A stretch of DNA of 64,000 nucleotides from Hamadaea tsunoensis DSM 44101 (GTDB lineage Bacteria; Actinomycetota; Actinomycetes; Mycobacteriales; Micromonosporaceae), in NCBI RefSeq assembly GCF_000428945.1, contig NZ_AUAX01000003.1, positions 186,001-250,000 of the forward strand, in the 5' to 3' direction. Shown in pieces: positions 16,174 through 25,289 of this stretch. The position numbers and the translations under genes were made by a program. The notes beneath the pieces were generated by a model. That model was given only the letters and a program-made list of their open reading frames with translations, had not been told where the DNA came from and ran no database searches. Positions within the stretch are counted from its first letter, which is position 1, and each line of letters opens with the position of its first letter.

Positions 16174-18847
16174 TGCCGGTGTCGAACCGGGAGGCCAGGT
16201 CGGGCGCTTCGAGCTGCAGCGCGTAGGCCGCGGCCTCCTCCAGCGTCATCGCCGAGCCGCGCGCCCAGGCCGCGTCGAACGGCGCGTCGTCGAGGGCCGC
16301 GCGGCTCACGGCCTGCCGTGTGGCCCAGAAGGGATCGAAGATCCCGGGCCCGCGGCAGAGCCGGGCCTTGGCGGTGGCGGCGGCGCCGAACAGCACGGCG
16401 GCGGCCTCGTGGTCGCCGCCGAGCACGCACCGCGCGGCCATCGCGCTGACCGCGACGCACGCGCGGGAGTGGAAGCCGTAGGACATCCGCGAGCGCAGCG
16501 CGACCGACAGGTGGTCGTGCGCGGCCACGAGATCGTTGCGGCCCAGGGCCACCATGCCCAGCAGCAGGTCGACCGTACGCCGGCCGCGCTCGGCGGGCCG
16601 CAGCGCCTCGATCGGGCGGGCGGTGGCCAGCAGTTCGGCGGCCTGGTCGAAGGCGCCCCGCAGCCAGAGCAGTTCGGCCAGGTTGTAGACGGCGAACAGG
16701 GCGTCGGCGAGCACCTCGCGCGGGCCCGCCCAGGCGAGCAGGTCACGGCAGAGCTGCTCGGCCTCGGCCGCCTTGCCGAGCGCGACGAGCGGACCGGGCT
16801 GGCCGGCCAGGACGCGGGCCACGACGCCGGCGTCGGCGCTGCGGCGGGCGGCCCCCTCGGCCCGCTGGGCGAAACGGATCTCCTCAGCGGTCTCGCCGTC
16901 GGCGCAGGCGTGCATCGAATGGCCGTAGTACGCCAGGGCCAGCTCGGCGTCCGGCACCGCCTCGGGGCTCTCGGCGAGTCGTGAGTAGAGCCGGAAATGC
17001 CACAGCCGGCCTTCGCGGGCAAGACCCCGCTCGCGCCACCACTGGTCCAGCCCGGCCGCGATGCGCAGGCCCTCCCGCGCGCTGCCGCCGGTGACGCACC
17101 AGCGCAGGGCGGCCCGCAGTTCGGCGGCGAGCGGGTCGAGGGCGTACATGCTGAGGGTCACCGGGCGGTCGTCGCCGCCGCGCTCCACCCGGCGCAGGCT
17201 GTGCAGAGCCCATTGCAGGTGACGGTCGCGGGCGGCCCGCTCCTCGCCCTCGGCGGTCAGCCGCCGCGCGGCGAAGGCCCGGATCGGATCCAGCATCCGG
17301 TACTCCGAGCCCCCCGGCTCCCGGCTCACCTGCAGCAGCGACTTGTCCACCAGCGTCGCCAGCGCGTCGAGCGGGTCACCGTCCACCCACCACTCGACGG
17401 TCGGCAGGCTCACCGGCCCGGCGAACACCGACAGCCCGCGCAGCAGGCTCGAGGCCGCGGGCGACAGCGTCCGGTAGGACCACTCCACCGTCGCCTGCAG
17501 GGTCGCGTGCCGGCCGCTGGACTCGCCCAGCGCGGCCGCGGTCGCGTCCAGGGCGCCGAGCGGGTCGGGAGCCTTGCCGTCCAGCTCACTCTCCAGCCGG
17601 TCCGCCAGCTCCCCCGCCGACAGTACGCGCAGCCGCGCGGCCGCCAGCTCCAACGCCAGCGGGAGCCCGTCCAGCCGGGTCGCGACCCGGTTGAGGAAAC
17701 GGATCTCCTGCACGGCCGGGGCCCGGCCGCCCCGGGCCGCCGTGGTCCGCTCGATGAGCAGCTCCACGGCGTCGGCGTGGGCCGCGCCGGCGACCGGCTC
17801 CAGGCTCAGCGGCGGGATGCGCCAGACCACCTCGCCGGACAGCCCCAGCGGCTCCCGGCTGGTGGCGAGCACCGTGATGCCCTTGCCGGCCGTCAGCAGC
17901 TGGCTCAGCACCGCGCGTACGCCGACGAGCTGGGCCTCGCACGTGTCCAGGATGAGCAGCAGCCGGCGGGGCGCCACGTACTCGGCGAGCGTGTCGAGCA
18001 CCGGCTTGCCGGGCTCCGGCCGCTGGCCGAGGGTGCTCATGACAGTGAAGGCGACCAGGCCGGGATCGGTGATGGTGGCCAGGTCGACGAGCCACACACC
18101 GTCCGGATAGGACGAGGCGAGGTCGCCGGCCACCTCGACGGCCAGCCGGGTCTTGCCCGCACCGCCGGATCCCACCACGGTCACCAGCCGCTGCTGGTCG
18201 ACGAGGCGGATGAGCTCGGCCCGCTCCTGCGACCGGCCGACGAACGCCGTGATCGAGGCGGGCAGGTTGTGCGCCGGCGCCTCCGACGTACGCGGCCGCG
18301 GGAACACCCGGTTCAGGCCGGGCGCGACGAGCTGGAACAGCCGCTCGTGACCGTCGAAACCACGCAGCTTGTGCAGGCCCAGATCGAGCAGGTAGGACTC
18401 GTCCGGCAGGCTCTGCGCCCGGGCGGCGGTGGCGGCCGACAGCAGGATCTGCCCGCCGTGGGCGGCCTGCGCGACGCGGGCGGCCCGGTGCACCTCGGCG
18501 CTCGCGTACTCGCCGGCGTGCGGCTGGGCGTATCCGGTGTGGAGTCCCATGCGTACGCGGGGCGCGGCCTGTTCGCTCGGCCACTCGTGGGCGGCCAGGG
18601 CGCGCTGGCCCTCGGCGCACGCCGCGACGGCGGCCTCGGCGTCGGAGAACGCGAAGAAGTAGGAGTCGCCCTCGGTGAACAGCTCGGCACCGTCGGCGTC
18701 GACGAGCACGGACCGCAGCAATCGCCGGTGCTCCTCGAGCACCGGTCGGTAGCCGTTCCCGAGCATCTGCGCCAGCCGGGTGGACCCTTCGATGTCGGTG
18801 AAGAGAAAAGTCACCAGTCCGCTGGGCAGACGCCGTTCCGCAGTCAC
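16112..18847 (-). CDS. Class III nucleotide cyclase domain - ATPase regulator with TPR-like tail
   Basis: This 911-residue signalling protein has a class III cyclase domain (about 8-180; TFLFTDIEGSTRLA with the first metal Asp, then GDSYFFAFSDAEAA). An NB-ARC/AAA ATPase follows (Walker A VVGSGGAGKTRLA; LLLILDTCEA for Walker B), then a helical TPR-like region. No DNA-binding HTH is visible. In the transition-state motif the usual NRAAR reads HRAARV, so cyclase activity is uncertain. The GTG at 18847 follows GGAGG. Related mycobacterial cyclase-ATPase proteins exist; output is unknown. Confidence 0.85.
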   Translation of the reverse strand: MTAERRLPSGLVTFLFTDIEGSTRLAQMLGNGYRPVLEEHRRLLRSVLVDADGAELFTEGDSYFFAFSDAEAAVAACAEGQRALAAHEWPSEQAAPRVRMGLHTGYAQPHAGEYASAEVHRAARVAQAAHGGQILLSAATAARAQSLPDESYLLDLGLHKLRGFDGHERLFQLVAPGLNRVFPRPRTSEAPAHNLPASITAFVGRSQERAELIRLVDQQRLVTVVGSGGAGKTRLAVEVAGDLASSYPDGVWLVDLATITDPGLVAFTVMSTLGQRPEPGKPVLDTLAEYVAPRRLLLILDTCEAQLVGVRAVLSQLLTAGKGITVLATSREPLGLSGEVVWRIPPLSLEPVAGAAHADAVELLIERTTAARGGRAPAVQEIRFLNRVATRLDGLPLALELAAARLRVLSAGELADRLESELDGKAPDPLGALDATAAALGESSGRHATLQATVEWSYRTLSPAASSLLRGLSVFAGPVSLPTVEWWVDGDPLDALATLVDKSLLQVSREPGGSEYRMLDPIRAFAARRLTAEGEERAARDRHLQWALHSLRRVERGGDDRPVTLSMYALDPLAAELRAALRWCVTGGSAREGLRIAAGLDQWWRERGLAREGRLWHFRLYSRLAESPEAVPDAELALAYYGHSMHACADGETAEEIRFAQRAEGAARRSADAGVVARVLAGQPGPLVALGKAAEAEQLCRDLLAWAGPREVLADALFAVYNLAELLWLRGAFDQAAELLATARPIEALRPAERGRRTVDLLLGMVALGRNDLVAAHDHLSVALRSRMSYGFHSRACVAVSAMAARCVLGGDHEAAAVLFGAAATAKARLCRGPGIFDPFWATRQAVSRAALDDAPFDAAWARGSAMTLEEAAAYALQLEAPDLASRFDTGTTEYARPQRGPIPAPGVPAP

Positions 18848-19070
18848 GCTCAAAACCTCCGCCCCCCTGGAAGTCGGTTCATGCTTTCGCATCCGCCCCT
18901 GCTCGCGCATCGTCGAAACGGTCTGCAAATGATCCAACCAAGGTCCTAGCCAGGGTGAGTCCATCTCAGGAACAGAAACCACAGGTTTTACCGAAGTGAC
19001 AAAACGATGACCCCGACCCCCGGATGTGGCCCGAACGGCCAGACTCGGCCGGATAGGCAATACTCGACCG

Positions 19071-20501
19071 GTGAGCACCCCGAAGCCGCCCTCGGACGAA
19101 CCGGTGACCCCGTCGGAGACCACGCCCCCGCCCACCTCCGCGACCGTACCGGAACCCGCCGCCCCGAGGCGTACACGCCGCGGCACGTTCACCAACGGGG
19201 CCTGGGACGAGAACCCCGAGGGCCCGACGCTGGCGGCGATGACGGAGGACCGGCGCGGCCCAGGCAGACCCCCGCGTACGCCGGCCGCCGAGACGACCGC
19301 GCCGGTGCCGCCGGAGGCTCAGGTCGGCCCCGCTGAGCAGGCGCTCGGCGATCCGGCCGCCGCGAAGTCGGCGACGCCGGCGCAGCCCGCCGGGCAACCG
19401 GACGCCGTGGAAGTCGCACCGGTGGAAGTTGCCGCCGTGCAACCGTCGGCCGCCGAGCCGACGAGTGACCTACCCGGTTCGGCGGAAAAACCTGCCGCCG
19501 ATTCTGCCGCCGGTACGGATGCCCCCGAAGCCGCCCGGACTGCCCCGAAACACGCCGCCGAGACTCCGTCGGGCACCCCGAGACACGCCGCCGAGACCGC
19601 GTCGACGACACCGCGACTGCGCCCCGCCGCGGTCGGCCGGATAGTGAGCACGGCGGGCGGCACAGCCGTCCGGGCCGCCGCCTCCGGCAGCCGGACCGCC
19701 GTCCGGGCGGCCCGCCGCCCACCGGGCCGGCTGCTGCTGGGCGGTCTGCTGATCGCGGTGGTGGTCGGGCTGACCGTCGGCTTGGGCGGCTTCCTGGTGT
19801 CCAACAGCGACGCGAAATCGCGTACGCATGCGCAGGCGACCGAGTCGGCGGCCGCGCAGCCGTCCTCGACCGAGGGGGCGGGCCTGCCCAGCTTCAGCCC
19901 TCCGCCGACGGTGGCGGCCTCGCCGGTCGCGGCCAACGCCGGGCTGACCGGATGGGCCGAGCAGCTGGCGGTCAAAGTCGAGATCCCACCGGTCGCCCTG
20001 CGCGCCTACGCGTACGCCGAATGGGTGTTGGGCCAGCGCACGCCCACCTGCAAGCTCTCGTGGACCACGATCGCGGCCATCGGCAAGATCGAATCGAACC
20101 ACGGCCGGGTGGGGGCCGCGACGCTGGGCTCGGACGGCCGGGTGCTGCCGCCGCTCGTGGGGCCGGCGCTGGACGGCAAGGGCGGCCGGGCCAAGGTCAC
20201 CGACACCGACGCGGGCGCGCTCGACGACGACCGGGCCTGGGACCACACCGTCGGCCCGATGCAGTTCCTGCCGGCGACCTGGCGTTCCTACGCCGTGGAT
20301 GCGGACGGTGACGGTATCGTGGACCCGAACGACATCGACGACGCCGCGCTCGCGGCGGCCAACAAGCTCTGCGAGTCGGGCAAGGATCTGACCCAGCCTG
20401 CGAATTGGAGCGCGGCCATCAAGACATTTCCCGATCTGACGGCCAAGGTGCAGCAGGTGTTCGACGCCGCCAACACCTACGGCCAGAAGAGCCGTGCGTG
20501 A
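19071..20501 (+). CDS. Membrane-anchored lytic murein transglycosylase
   Basis: This protein of about 476 residues has a long Pro/Ala/Thr-rich cytoplasmic N-terminus, one membrane helix (about 225-247, LLLGGLLIAVVVGLTVGLGG) and an extracellular lysozyme-like domain (about 310-470). The catalytic Glu is in IGKIESNHGRVG, followed by the fold markers DHTVGPMQFLPATWRSYAVDADGDG and DDAALAAANKLCESG. It should cleave peptidoglycan glycan chains. The GTG at 19071 is the likely start; an ATG 45 bp upstream is possible. It is divergent from the cyclase gene. Confidence 0.88.
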   Translation: MSTPKPPSDEPVTPSETTPPPTSATVPEPAAPRRTRRGTFTNGAWDENPEGPTLAAMTEDRRGPGRPPRTPAAETTAPVPPEAQVGPAEQALGDPAAAKSATPAQPAGQPDAVEVAPVEVAAVQPSAAEPTSDLPGSAEKPAADSAAGTDAPEAARTAPKHAAETPSGTPRHAAETASTTPRLRPAAVGRIVSTAGGTAVRAAASGSRTAVRAARRPPGRLLLGGLLIAVVVGLTVGLGGFLVSNSDAKSRTHAQATESAAAQPSSTEGAGLPSFSPPPTVAASPVAANAGLTGWAEQLAVKVEIPPVALRAYAYAEWVLGQRTPTCKLSWTTIAAIGKIESNHGRVGAATLGSDGRVLPPLVGPALDGKGGRAKVTDTDAGALDDDRAWDHTVGPMQFLPATWRSYAVDADGDGIVDPNDIDDAALAAANKLCESGKDLTQPANWSAAIKTFPDLTAKVQQVFDAANTYGQKSRA

Positions 20502-20578
20502 CCGTCCGTGATTGAGACTGCACTGTGGAGAAAGAGGGCCTTCCCTTCGCACCTTGCAGCGTGCAAGCTGAACGGGTG

Positions 20579-21598
20579 ATGGTTCGCGAGTGGGATCCCC
20601 GAATCGCGACGGCAGCGGAAATAAGCACCTTGGTCGCGACGCTCAACGCAGTGACGGGCGCCGATCTACCAGATGATCCGCCGTGGCGCGACGTCTTGAT
20701 GCGCGAATACATGTCGGTCACCATGCCCGGCGAACGAAAGATCACGTGGATCGCCGAGAAGAACGAGGGCGACCTCGAACGCGGCGAGCCCGTGCTCGGC
20801 CATGCCAGCATCCTGCTCCTCGGCGACATCGGCGTGGTCGAGGTGTTCGTGCACCCCGAACTGCGCCGGCAGGGCGTCGCCACGCAGCTCATGCGGGCCG
20901 TTGTCGGCCGTGCCCACGCGGAGGGCTTCGCCGCCCTCGGCGCCGAGGTGCCCGGCGACACCGATGCCATGCGCTTCTACACCCGGCTCGGCTTCACCAA
21001 GGCGTTCACGGAGATCCGCAGCGTCCTCGACCTCAGCACGGTCAACTGGTACTCGCTCGGCCAGCTCGCCGACGGCGTCGGGGCCGGCTACTCGCTGCAC
21101 TTCTTCCCTGATTCGCCGCCGGAGGAGCTGATCGAGGCGTACGCGGCGGCCAAGGCGGAGGTCCAGGACGTCGACCTGGGCGACCTCGACCTGCGGCCCA
21201 GCTCCTTCGAACCGGACCGGCTGCGGGCCAGCCTCGAATGCCTGCACGCGCGCGGCCTGCGGCCCTACATCGTGGTGGCCGTGCACGACGCCAGCGGAAC
21301 GGTCGCCGGCCTGACCGAGGTCGTGGTGCCCGCCCAACGGCCGACCCGTGCGGACCAGTACGACACGATCGTGGTGCCCCGCCACCGCGGTTACGGCGTC
21401 GGCCGGGCGATCAAGGCTCGCATGCTGTTCGAACTGCGCTCGGCCGTACCCGGGCTGACCCAGGTGCAGACCTGGAACGCCGCCGTCAACGAGCCGCTGC
21501 TCAAGGTCAACGCGGAACTGGGTTTCGTGCCCGACCGCGAATGGCTGGAGTACGAGGCCGACGTCCCCGACCTCGCCCGAACCCTCGGCATCGCCTGA
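20579..21598 (+). CDS. Tandem-domain GNAT acetyltransferase
   Basis: This protein of about 339 residues has two acetyltransferase domains. The first has the acetyl-CoA loop VHPELRRQGVATQLMRAVVG, the second VPRHRGYGVGRAIKARMLFEL. Such duplicated GNATs occur widely in actinobacteria, some in mycothiol or antibiotic modification, but the substrate is unknown here. The start is uncertain: ATG 20579, GTG 20576 or GTG 20525, none with a strong ribosome site. Bases 20520-20600 are less GC-rich than the surroundings. The dispersed palindrome follows 48 bp after the stop. Confidence 0.85.
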   Translation: MVREWDPRIATAAEISTLVATLNAVTGADLPDDPPWRDVLMREYMSVTMPGERKITWIAEKNEGDLERGEPVLGHASILLLGDIGVVEVFVHPELRRQGVATQLMRAVVGRAHAEGFAALGAEVPGDTDAMRFYTRLGFTKAFTEIRSVLDLSTVNWYSLGQLADGVGAGYSLHFFPDSPPEELIEAYAAAKAEVQDVDLGDLDLRPSSFEPDRLRASLECLHARGLRPYIVVAVHDASGTVAGLTEVVVPAQRPTRADQYDTIVVPRHRGYGVGRAIKARMLFELRSAVPGLTQVQTWNAAVNEPLLKVNAELGFVPDREWLEYEADVPDLARTLGIA

Positions 21599-21646
21599 CC
21601 CACCCGCTCCGCCCACTCTGCACCCGCTCCGCGCCCGCCCCCGCTT

Positions 21647-21728
21647 CCAAGATCGGGTTTGGATCAGGGAAATCACCCGAATCATGGTCCATGATTACGT
21701 GCGAAACCCTGATCCAAACGGGATCTTG
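21647..21728. repeat. Dispersed palindromic element, copy 2 (A-B subtype)
   Basis: This is an 82-bp imperfect palindrome between the converging acetyltransferase and hemB genes. The left arm CCAAGATCGGGTTTGGATCA pairs with TGATCCAAACGGGATCTTG. The centre ATCATGGTCCATGAT is also palindromic. Between them the two inner segments do not pair: left GGGAAATCACCCG (type A), right (reverse complement) GGGTTTCGCACGT (type B). It may also serve as a terminator for both genes. Confidence 0.85.
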
Positions 21729-21760
21729 AGGGTGCGGGAGTGCGGCGCCCGCGGGGCGGG

Positions 21761-22735
21761 TCAGCGCAGGAGGCGGGCGGCTTCCGTGGCCCAGTACGTG
21801 AGAATGATCGAGGCTCCGGCCCGGCGGATCGAGTGGAGTGTCTCCATCATGATCCGCTCCCGGTCCAGCCAGCCGTTGGCCGCCGCCGCCTCGGCCATCG
21901 CGTACTCGCCGCTGACCTGGTAGGCCGCCACGGGCACGTCGAGCCGGTCGCGCACGGCCGCGATCACGTCGAGGTAGGCCAGCGCGGGCTTCACCATGAC
22001 GATGTCCGCGCCCTCGGCCACGTCCAGCTCGACCTCACGCAGCGACTCCCGCAGGTTCGCCGGGTCCTGCTGGTAGGTCCGGCGGTCGCCGTCGAGCGAC
22101 GACTCCACCGCGTCCCGGAACGGGCCGTAGAACGCCGAGGCGTACTTCGCCGCGTACGCCAGGATCGACACGTCGGCGTACCCGGCGCCGTCGAGGGCCT
22201 GCCGCACCACTCCCACCTGGCCGTCCATCATCCCCGACGGACCCACCATGTGTACGCCGGCCGCCGCCTGCGCGATCGCCATCTCCGCGTACGCGGCGAG
22301 GGTGGCGTCGTTGTCGACGGTGCCGTCCGGTGTCAGCACGCCGCAGTGCCCGTGCGAGGTGAACTCGTCGAGGCACAGGTCGCTCATGACCACGGTGGCG
22401 TCGCCGACCTCGGACACGACGTCCCGGATGGCGACGTTGAGGATGCCGCCCGGGTCGATGCCGCCCGAGCCGGTGGCGTCCTTGGCCGTCGGGATGCCGT
22501 AGAGCATGATCCCGCCGACGCCCGCCTGTACGGCCTCGGCGGCCGCCTTACGCAGGGATTCCCGCGAGTGCTGCACGATGCCCGGGAGGGAGGCGATCGG
22601 CCGCGGCTCGGTCAGCCCCTCCTTGACGAACATGGGCAGGATCAGCTCGGCCGGGTGCAGCCTGGTCTCGCTGACCAGCCGCCGCACGGCCGCGCTGGTA
22701 CGCAGCCGGCGCGGCCGGGTCTGAGGAAATCCCAT
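21761..22735 (-). CDS. hemB: Porphobilinogen synthase
   Basis: This 324-residue enzyme condenses two 5-aminolevulinate molecules to porphobilinogen in heme synthesis. The Schiff-base lysines lie in [14 protein letters not shown] and in [10 protein letters not shown]. The segment [16 protein letters not shown] supplies metal-site residues, with a Cys-poor, magnesium-type pattern. The ATG is preceded by GGAGGAAC. It is last in the rex-hemA-hemC-hemD-hemB unit, 23 bp after hemD. Confidence 0.95.
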   Translation of the reverse strand: MGFPQTRPRRLRTSAAVRRLVSETRLHPAELILPMFVKEGLTEPRPIASLPGIVQHSRESLRKAAAEAVQAGVGGIMLYGIPTAKDATGSGGIDPGGILNVAIRDVVSEVGDATVVMSDLCLDEFTSHGHCGVLTPDGTVDNDATLAAYAEMAIAQAAAGVHMVGPSGMMDGQVGVVRQALDGAGYADVSILAYAAKYASAFYGPFRDAVESSLDGDRRTYQQDPANLRESLREVELDVAEGADIVMVKPALAYLDVIAAVRDRLDVPVAAYQVSGEYAMAEAAAANGWLDRERIMMETLHSIRRAGASIILTYWATEAARLLR

Positions 22736-22758
22736 CGTCTGTTCCTCCCAGGGGAGTG

Positions 22759-24339
22759 TCAGCGGAAGCGCAGCGCCGTCGGACCCTGCACCTTCGAGCC
22801 GCGGCGGCTCTTGGGCGGCATGGCGGCGAGCTTCTCGCGGAGCTCGATAGCGTACGTTGCCAGGGCTTCGACCAGGTCCGGCACGGAGGCGTGCTCCGGC
22901 TGCACGTCGACGCGCAGCCCGAACTCGATGGCCGTGTCGTGGGTCTTCGGCCCGATGACCGCCACAACTGTACGCTGATGCGGCTTTCCGGCGATCCCGA
23001 CCAGATTGCGTACGGTCGACGACGAGGTGAAGAGCACCGCGTCGAAGCCGCCCTGCTTGATCGAGTTGCGGATGTCCTCGGGCGGCGGGGCGGCCCGGAC
23101 GGTCCGGTACGCGGTCACGTCGTCGACCTCCCAGCCCATCTCGGTCAGCCCGGCGACCAGGGTCTCGGTGGCGATGTCGGCCCGCGGCAGCAGGATGCGC
23201 CCGACCGGGTCCAGCATCTCGTCGTGCGGGGCGAACTCGGCGAGCAGCCCCTCCGAGGTCTGGTCCGAGCCCGGGATCAGCTCCGGCTGGATGCCGAAGG
23301 CGCGGACGGCCTCCGCCGTGGCCTCGCCGATGCAGGCGATCTTCACGCCGCCGAAGTGCCGCGCGTCGAGACCGTGCTCGGCGAACTTCTCCCAGACCGC
23401 CCGGACGGCGTTGACGCTGGTGAAGATCGTCCAGGCGTACCGGCCGTCGACCAGGCCCTTGATCGCGCGCTCCATCTGGGCCGGCGTACGCGGCGGCTCG
23501 ACGGCGATGGTCGGCACCTCGCACGGGATCGCCCCGTACGCGCGCAGCCGCTCGCTCATCGCGCCGGCCTGCTCCTTGGTCCGGGGCACGAGGACACGCC
23601 AGCCGTACAGCGGCCGGTTCTCCCACCAGCCGAGCCGGTCGCGGTGCTGGACGCCGCTGCCGATGGACAGCACCGCCCGGCCGCTGAAGCCGAGCGCGGC
23701 GGCGACGAAGCTGTCCACGGTCGAAACCGTGGTGTACTGCGTCTCACCGGTGCCGTCGCCCGTGATCGCCACCGGCGTCGTGCCGTCGACCCCGGAGGCG
23801 AGCAGGCCGTCGCGTACCCCGGCGAGGTCGCCGGCGTCCACGCTCAGCGCGATGGAACCGCGGCGCAGGCCGGCCGCGAGCGCCGGGAAGTCGACCTCGG
23901 CGATGTCCTCGATGTCGGCGACCGTACGCACACCGGCGAGCGGGACGCCCGCGTAGGTGGCGACGCCGGCGGACTGGCTGACGCCGGGCACGACGGCGAA
24001 CCGGACGGCCGTACGCGCGACCGCCTGGACCTCGCGGACGACGGATTCGTGGCCGAACGGGTCACCGGCCACGAGGTGTACGGCGTTGCGGCCGGACTTC
24101 GCCTCGTTGAGCAGGACCTTGGCGACGTCGCCGGAGGCGCCCTCGGCGGGCGACCACTCGGTCTCCTCGTGGGCGGCCTCGCGCAGCGACTGCAGCAGCG
24201 TCTCGGGGACGCCACGGTCGTAGACGACGTGGTCGGCGTCGGCGATGGCGTCGTACGCCCGCCGGGTCACCAGGCCAGGGTCACCGGGCCCGGCTCCGAC
24301 GAAGGCGATGTGGCCGGCCGGCTTACGGGTGCGGGTCAT
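22759..24339 (-). CDS. hemD: Bifunctional uroporphyrinogen-III methyltransferase-like/synthase
   Basis: This 526-residue fusion has an N-terminal tetrapyrrole methylase fold (about 10-240, [17 protein letters not shown]) joined to uroporphyrinogen-III synthase (about 255-510, [16 protein letters not shown] and [16 protein letters not shown]). The synthase half cyclises hydroxymethylbilane. The methylase half has [12 protein letters not shown] where active enzymes have GDPFVFGRGGEE, so methyltransfer activity is doubtful. The start overlaps the hemC stop by 4 bp. Fusions of this kind are usual in actinobacteria. Confidence 0.92.
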   Translation of the reverse strand: MTRTRKPAGHIAFVGAGPGDPGLVTRRAYDAIADADHVVYDRGVPETLLQSLREAAHEETEWSPAEGASGDVAKVLLNEAKSGRNAVHLVAGDPFGHESVVREVQAVARTAVRFAVVPGVSQSAGVATYAGVPLAGVRTVADIEDIAEVDFPALAAGLRRGSIALSVDAGDLAGVRDGLLASGVDGTTPVAITGDGTGETQYTTVSTVDSFVAAALGFSGRAVLSIGSGVQHRDRLGWWENRPLYGWRVLVPRTKEQAGAMSERLRAYGAIPCEVPTIAVEPPRTPAQMERAIKGLVDGRYAWTIFTSVNAVRAVWEKFAEHGLDARHFGGVKIACIGEATAEAVRAFGIQPELIPGSDQTSEGLLAEFAPHDEMLDPVGRILLPRADIATETLVAGLTEMGWEVDDVTAYRTVRAAPPPEDIRNSIKQGGFDAVLFTSSSTVRNLVGIAGKPHQRTVVAVIGPKTHDTAIEFGLRVDVQPEHASVPDLVEALATYAIELREKLAAMPPKSRRGSKVQGPTALRFR

Positions 24340-25289
24340 TGTGCACTCCCAGGTACAGCATCATTCTGGTCCGCCTCGCCCGCCCCTGCCGGGACGAAGA
24401 GGCGATCTGCGCCGGCGGCCAGCAGATCGAGGGCGAGCAGCCGCCCGATCTCGCCTGCCTCGGCCGGAGAACCTGTGCGCGACAGCCGGATGGCGTGACG
24501 GCCGTCTTCGCTGAAGACCGCGCCGCGCAGGAAGAGTTCGTCGTCTGCGCCCAGCTCGGCGAGGGCGGCGACCGGTGCGGAGCAGCCGGCCTCCAGCGTC
24601 GCGAGCAGGGCGCGCTCGGCGGTGACCGCCGCGCGGGTGGCCGGATGGTCGAGCGCGCTCAGCGCCGCCACCAGGTCGGTGTCGTCGGCCCGGCACTCCA
24701 CGGCCAGCGCGCCCTGGGCGGGCGCGGGCAGCATCAGTGCCGGGTCGAGGGTCTCGGTGGCCTCGGCCGCGCGGCCCAGCCGGGCGAGCCCGGCCCGCGC
24801 GAGCACGACGGCGTCCAGCTCGCCGGTGGCGACACGGCGCAGCCGGGAGTCGACGTTGCCGCGGATCGGCGTCGTACGCAGACCCAGGCCGAGCGCCTTG
24901 AGCTGGGCGATCCGGCGCAGGGCGCCGGTGCCGACGGTGGCGCTGGGCGGCAGCTCCGACAGGCTGAGCCCATCGCGCGCCACGAGCACGTCACGCGGGT
25001 CCTCCCGCCGCGGAACGGCGGCGATGGCCAGCTCCGGCACCTCGGCGGTGGGCAGGTCCTTGAAGGAGTGGACGGCGAAGTCGATCTCCTTGGCCAGCAG
25101 CGCGTCGCGCAGCGCGGAGACGAACACGCCGACGCCGAGCCGCTGCACCGGCGCGGACGACCGGTCACCCGGCGTCACGATCTCGATCAGCTCGACCGGC
25201 CGGCCGGTCGCGGCGGTGACCGCGTCGGCGGTCAGCTGCGACTGCGCGAGGGCGAGTGCCGAGCCGCGGGTACCCAGGCGAAGTGTCAT
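24336..25289 (-). CDS. hemC: Hydroxymethylbilane synthase
   Basis: This 317-residue porphobilinogen deaminase polymerises four porphobilinogens. Visible marks are LRLGTRGSALALAQSQ at the N-terminus, FAVHSFKDLPT and the dipyrromethane-cofactor cysteine in LEAGCSAPVAALAEL. Length is normal for the family. It overlaps hemA upstream and hemD downstream by 4 bp each (ATGA), so the whole operon is translationally coupled. Confidence 0.95.
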   Translation of the reverse strand: MTLRLGTRGSALALAQSQLTADAVTAATGRPVELIEIVTPGDRSSAPVQRLGVGVFVSALRDALLAKEIDFAVHSFKDLPTAEVPELAIAAVPRREDPRDVLVARDGLSLSELPPSATVGTGALRRIAQLKALGLGLRTTPIRGNVDSRLRRVATGELDAVVLARAGLARLGRAAEATETLDPALMLPAPAQGALAVECRADDTDLVAALSALDHPATRAAVTAERALLATLEAGCSAPVAALAELGADDELFLRGAVFSEDGRHAIRLSRTGSPAEAGEIGRLLALDLLAAGADRLFVPAGAGEADQNDAVPGSAQ

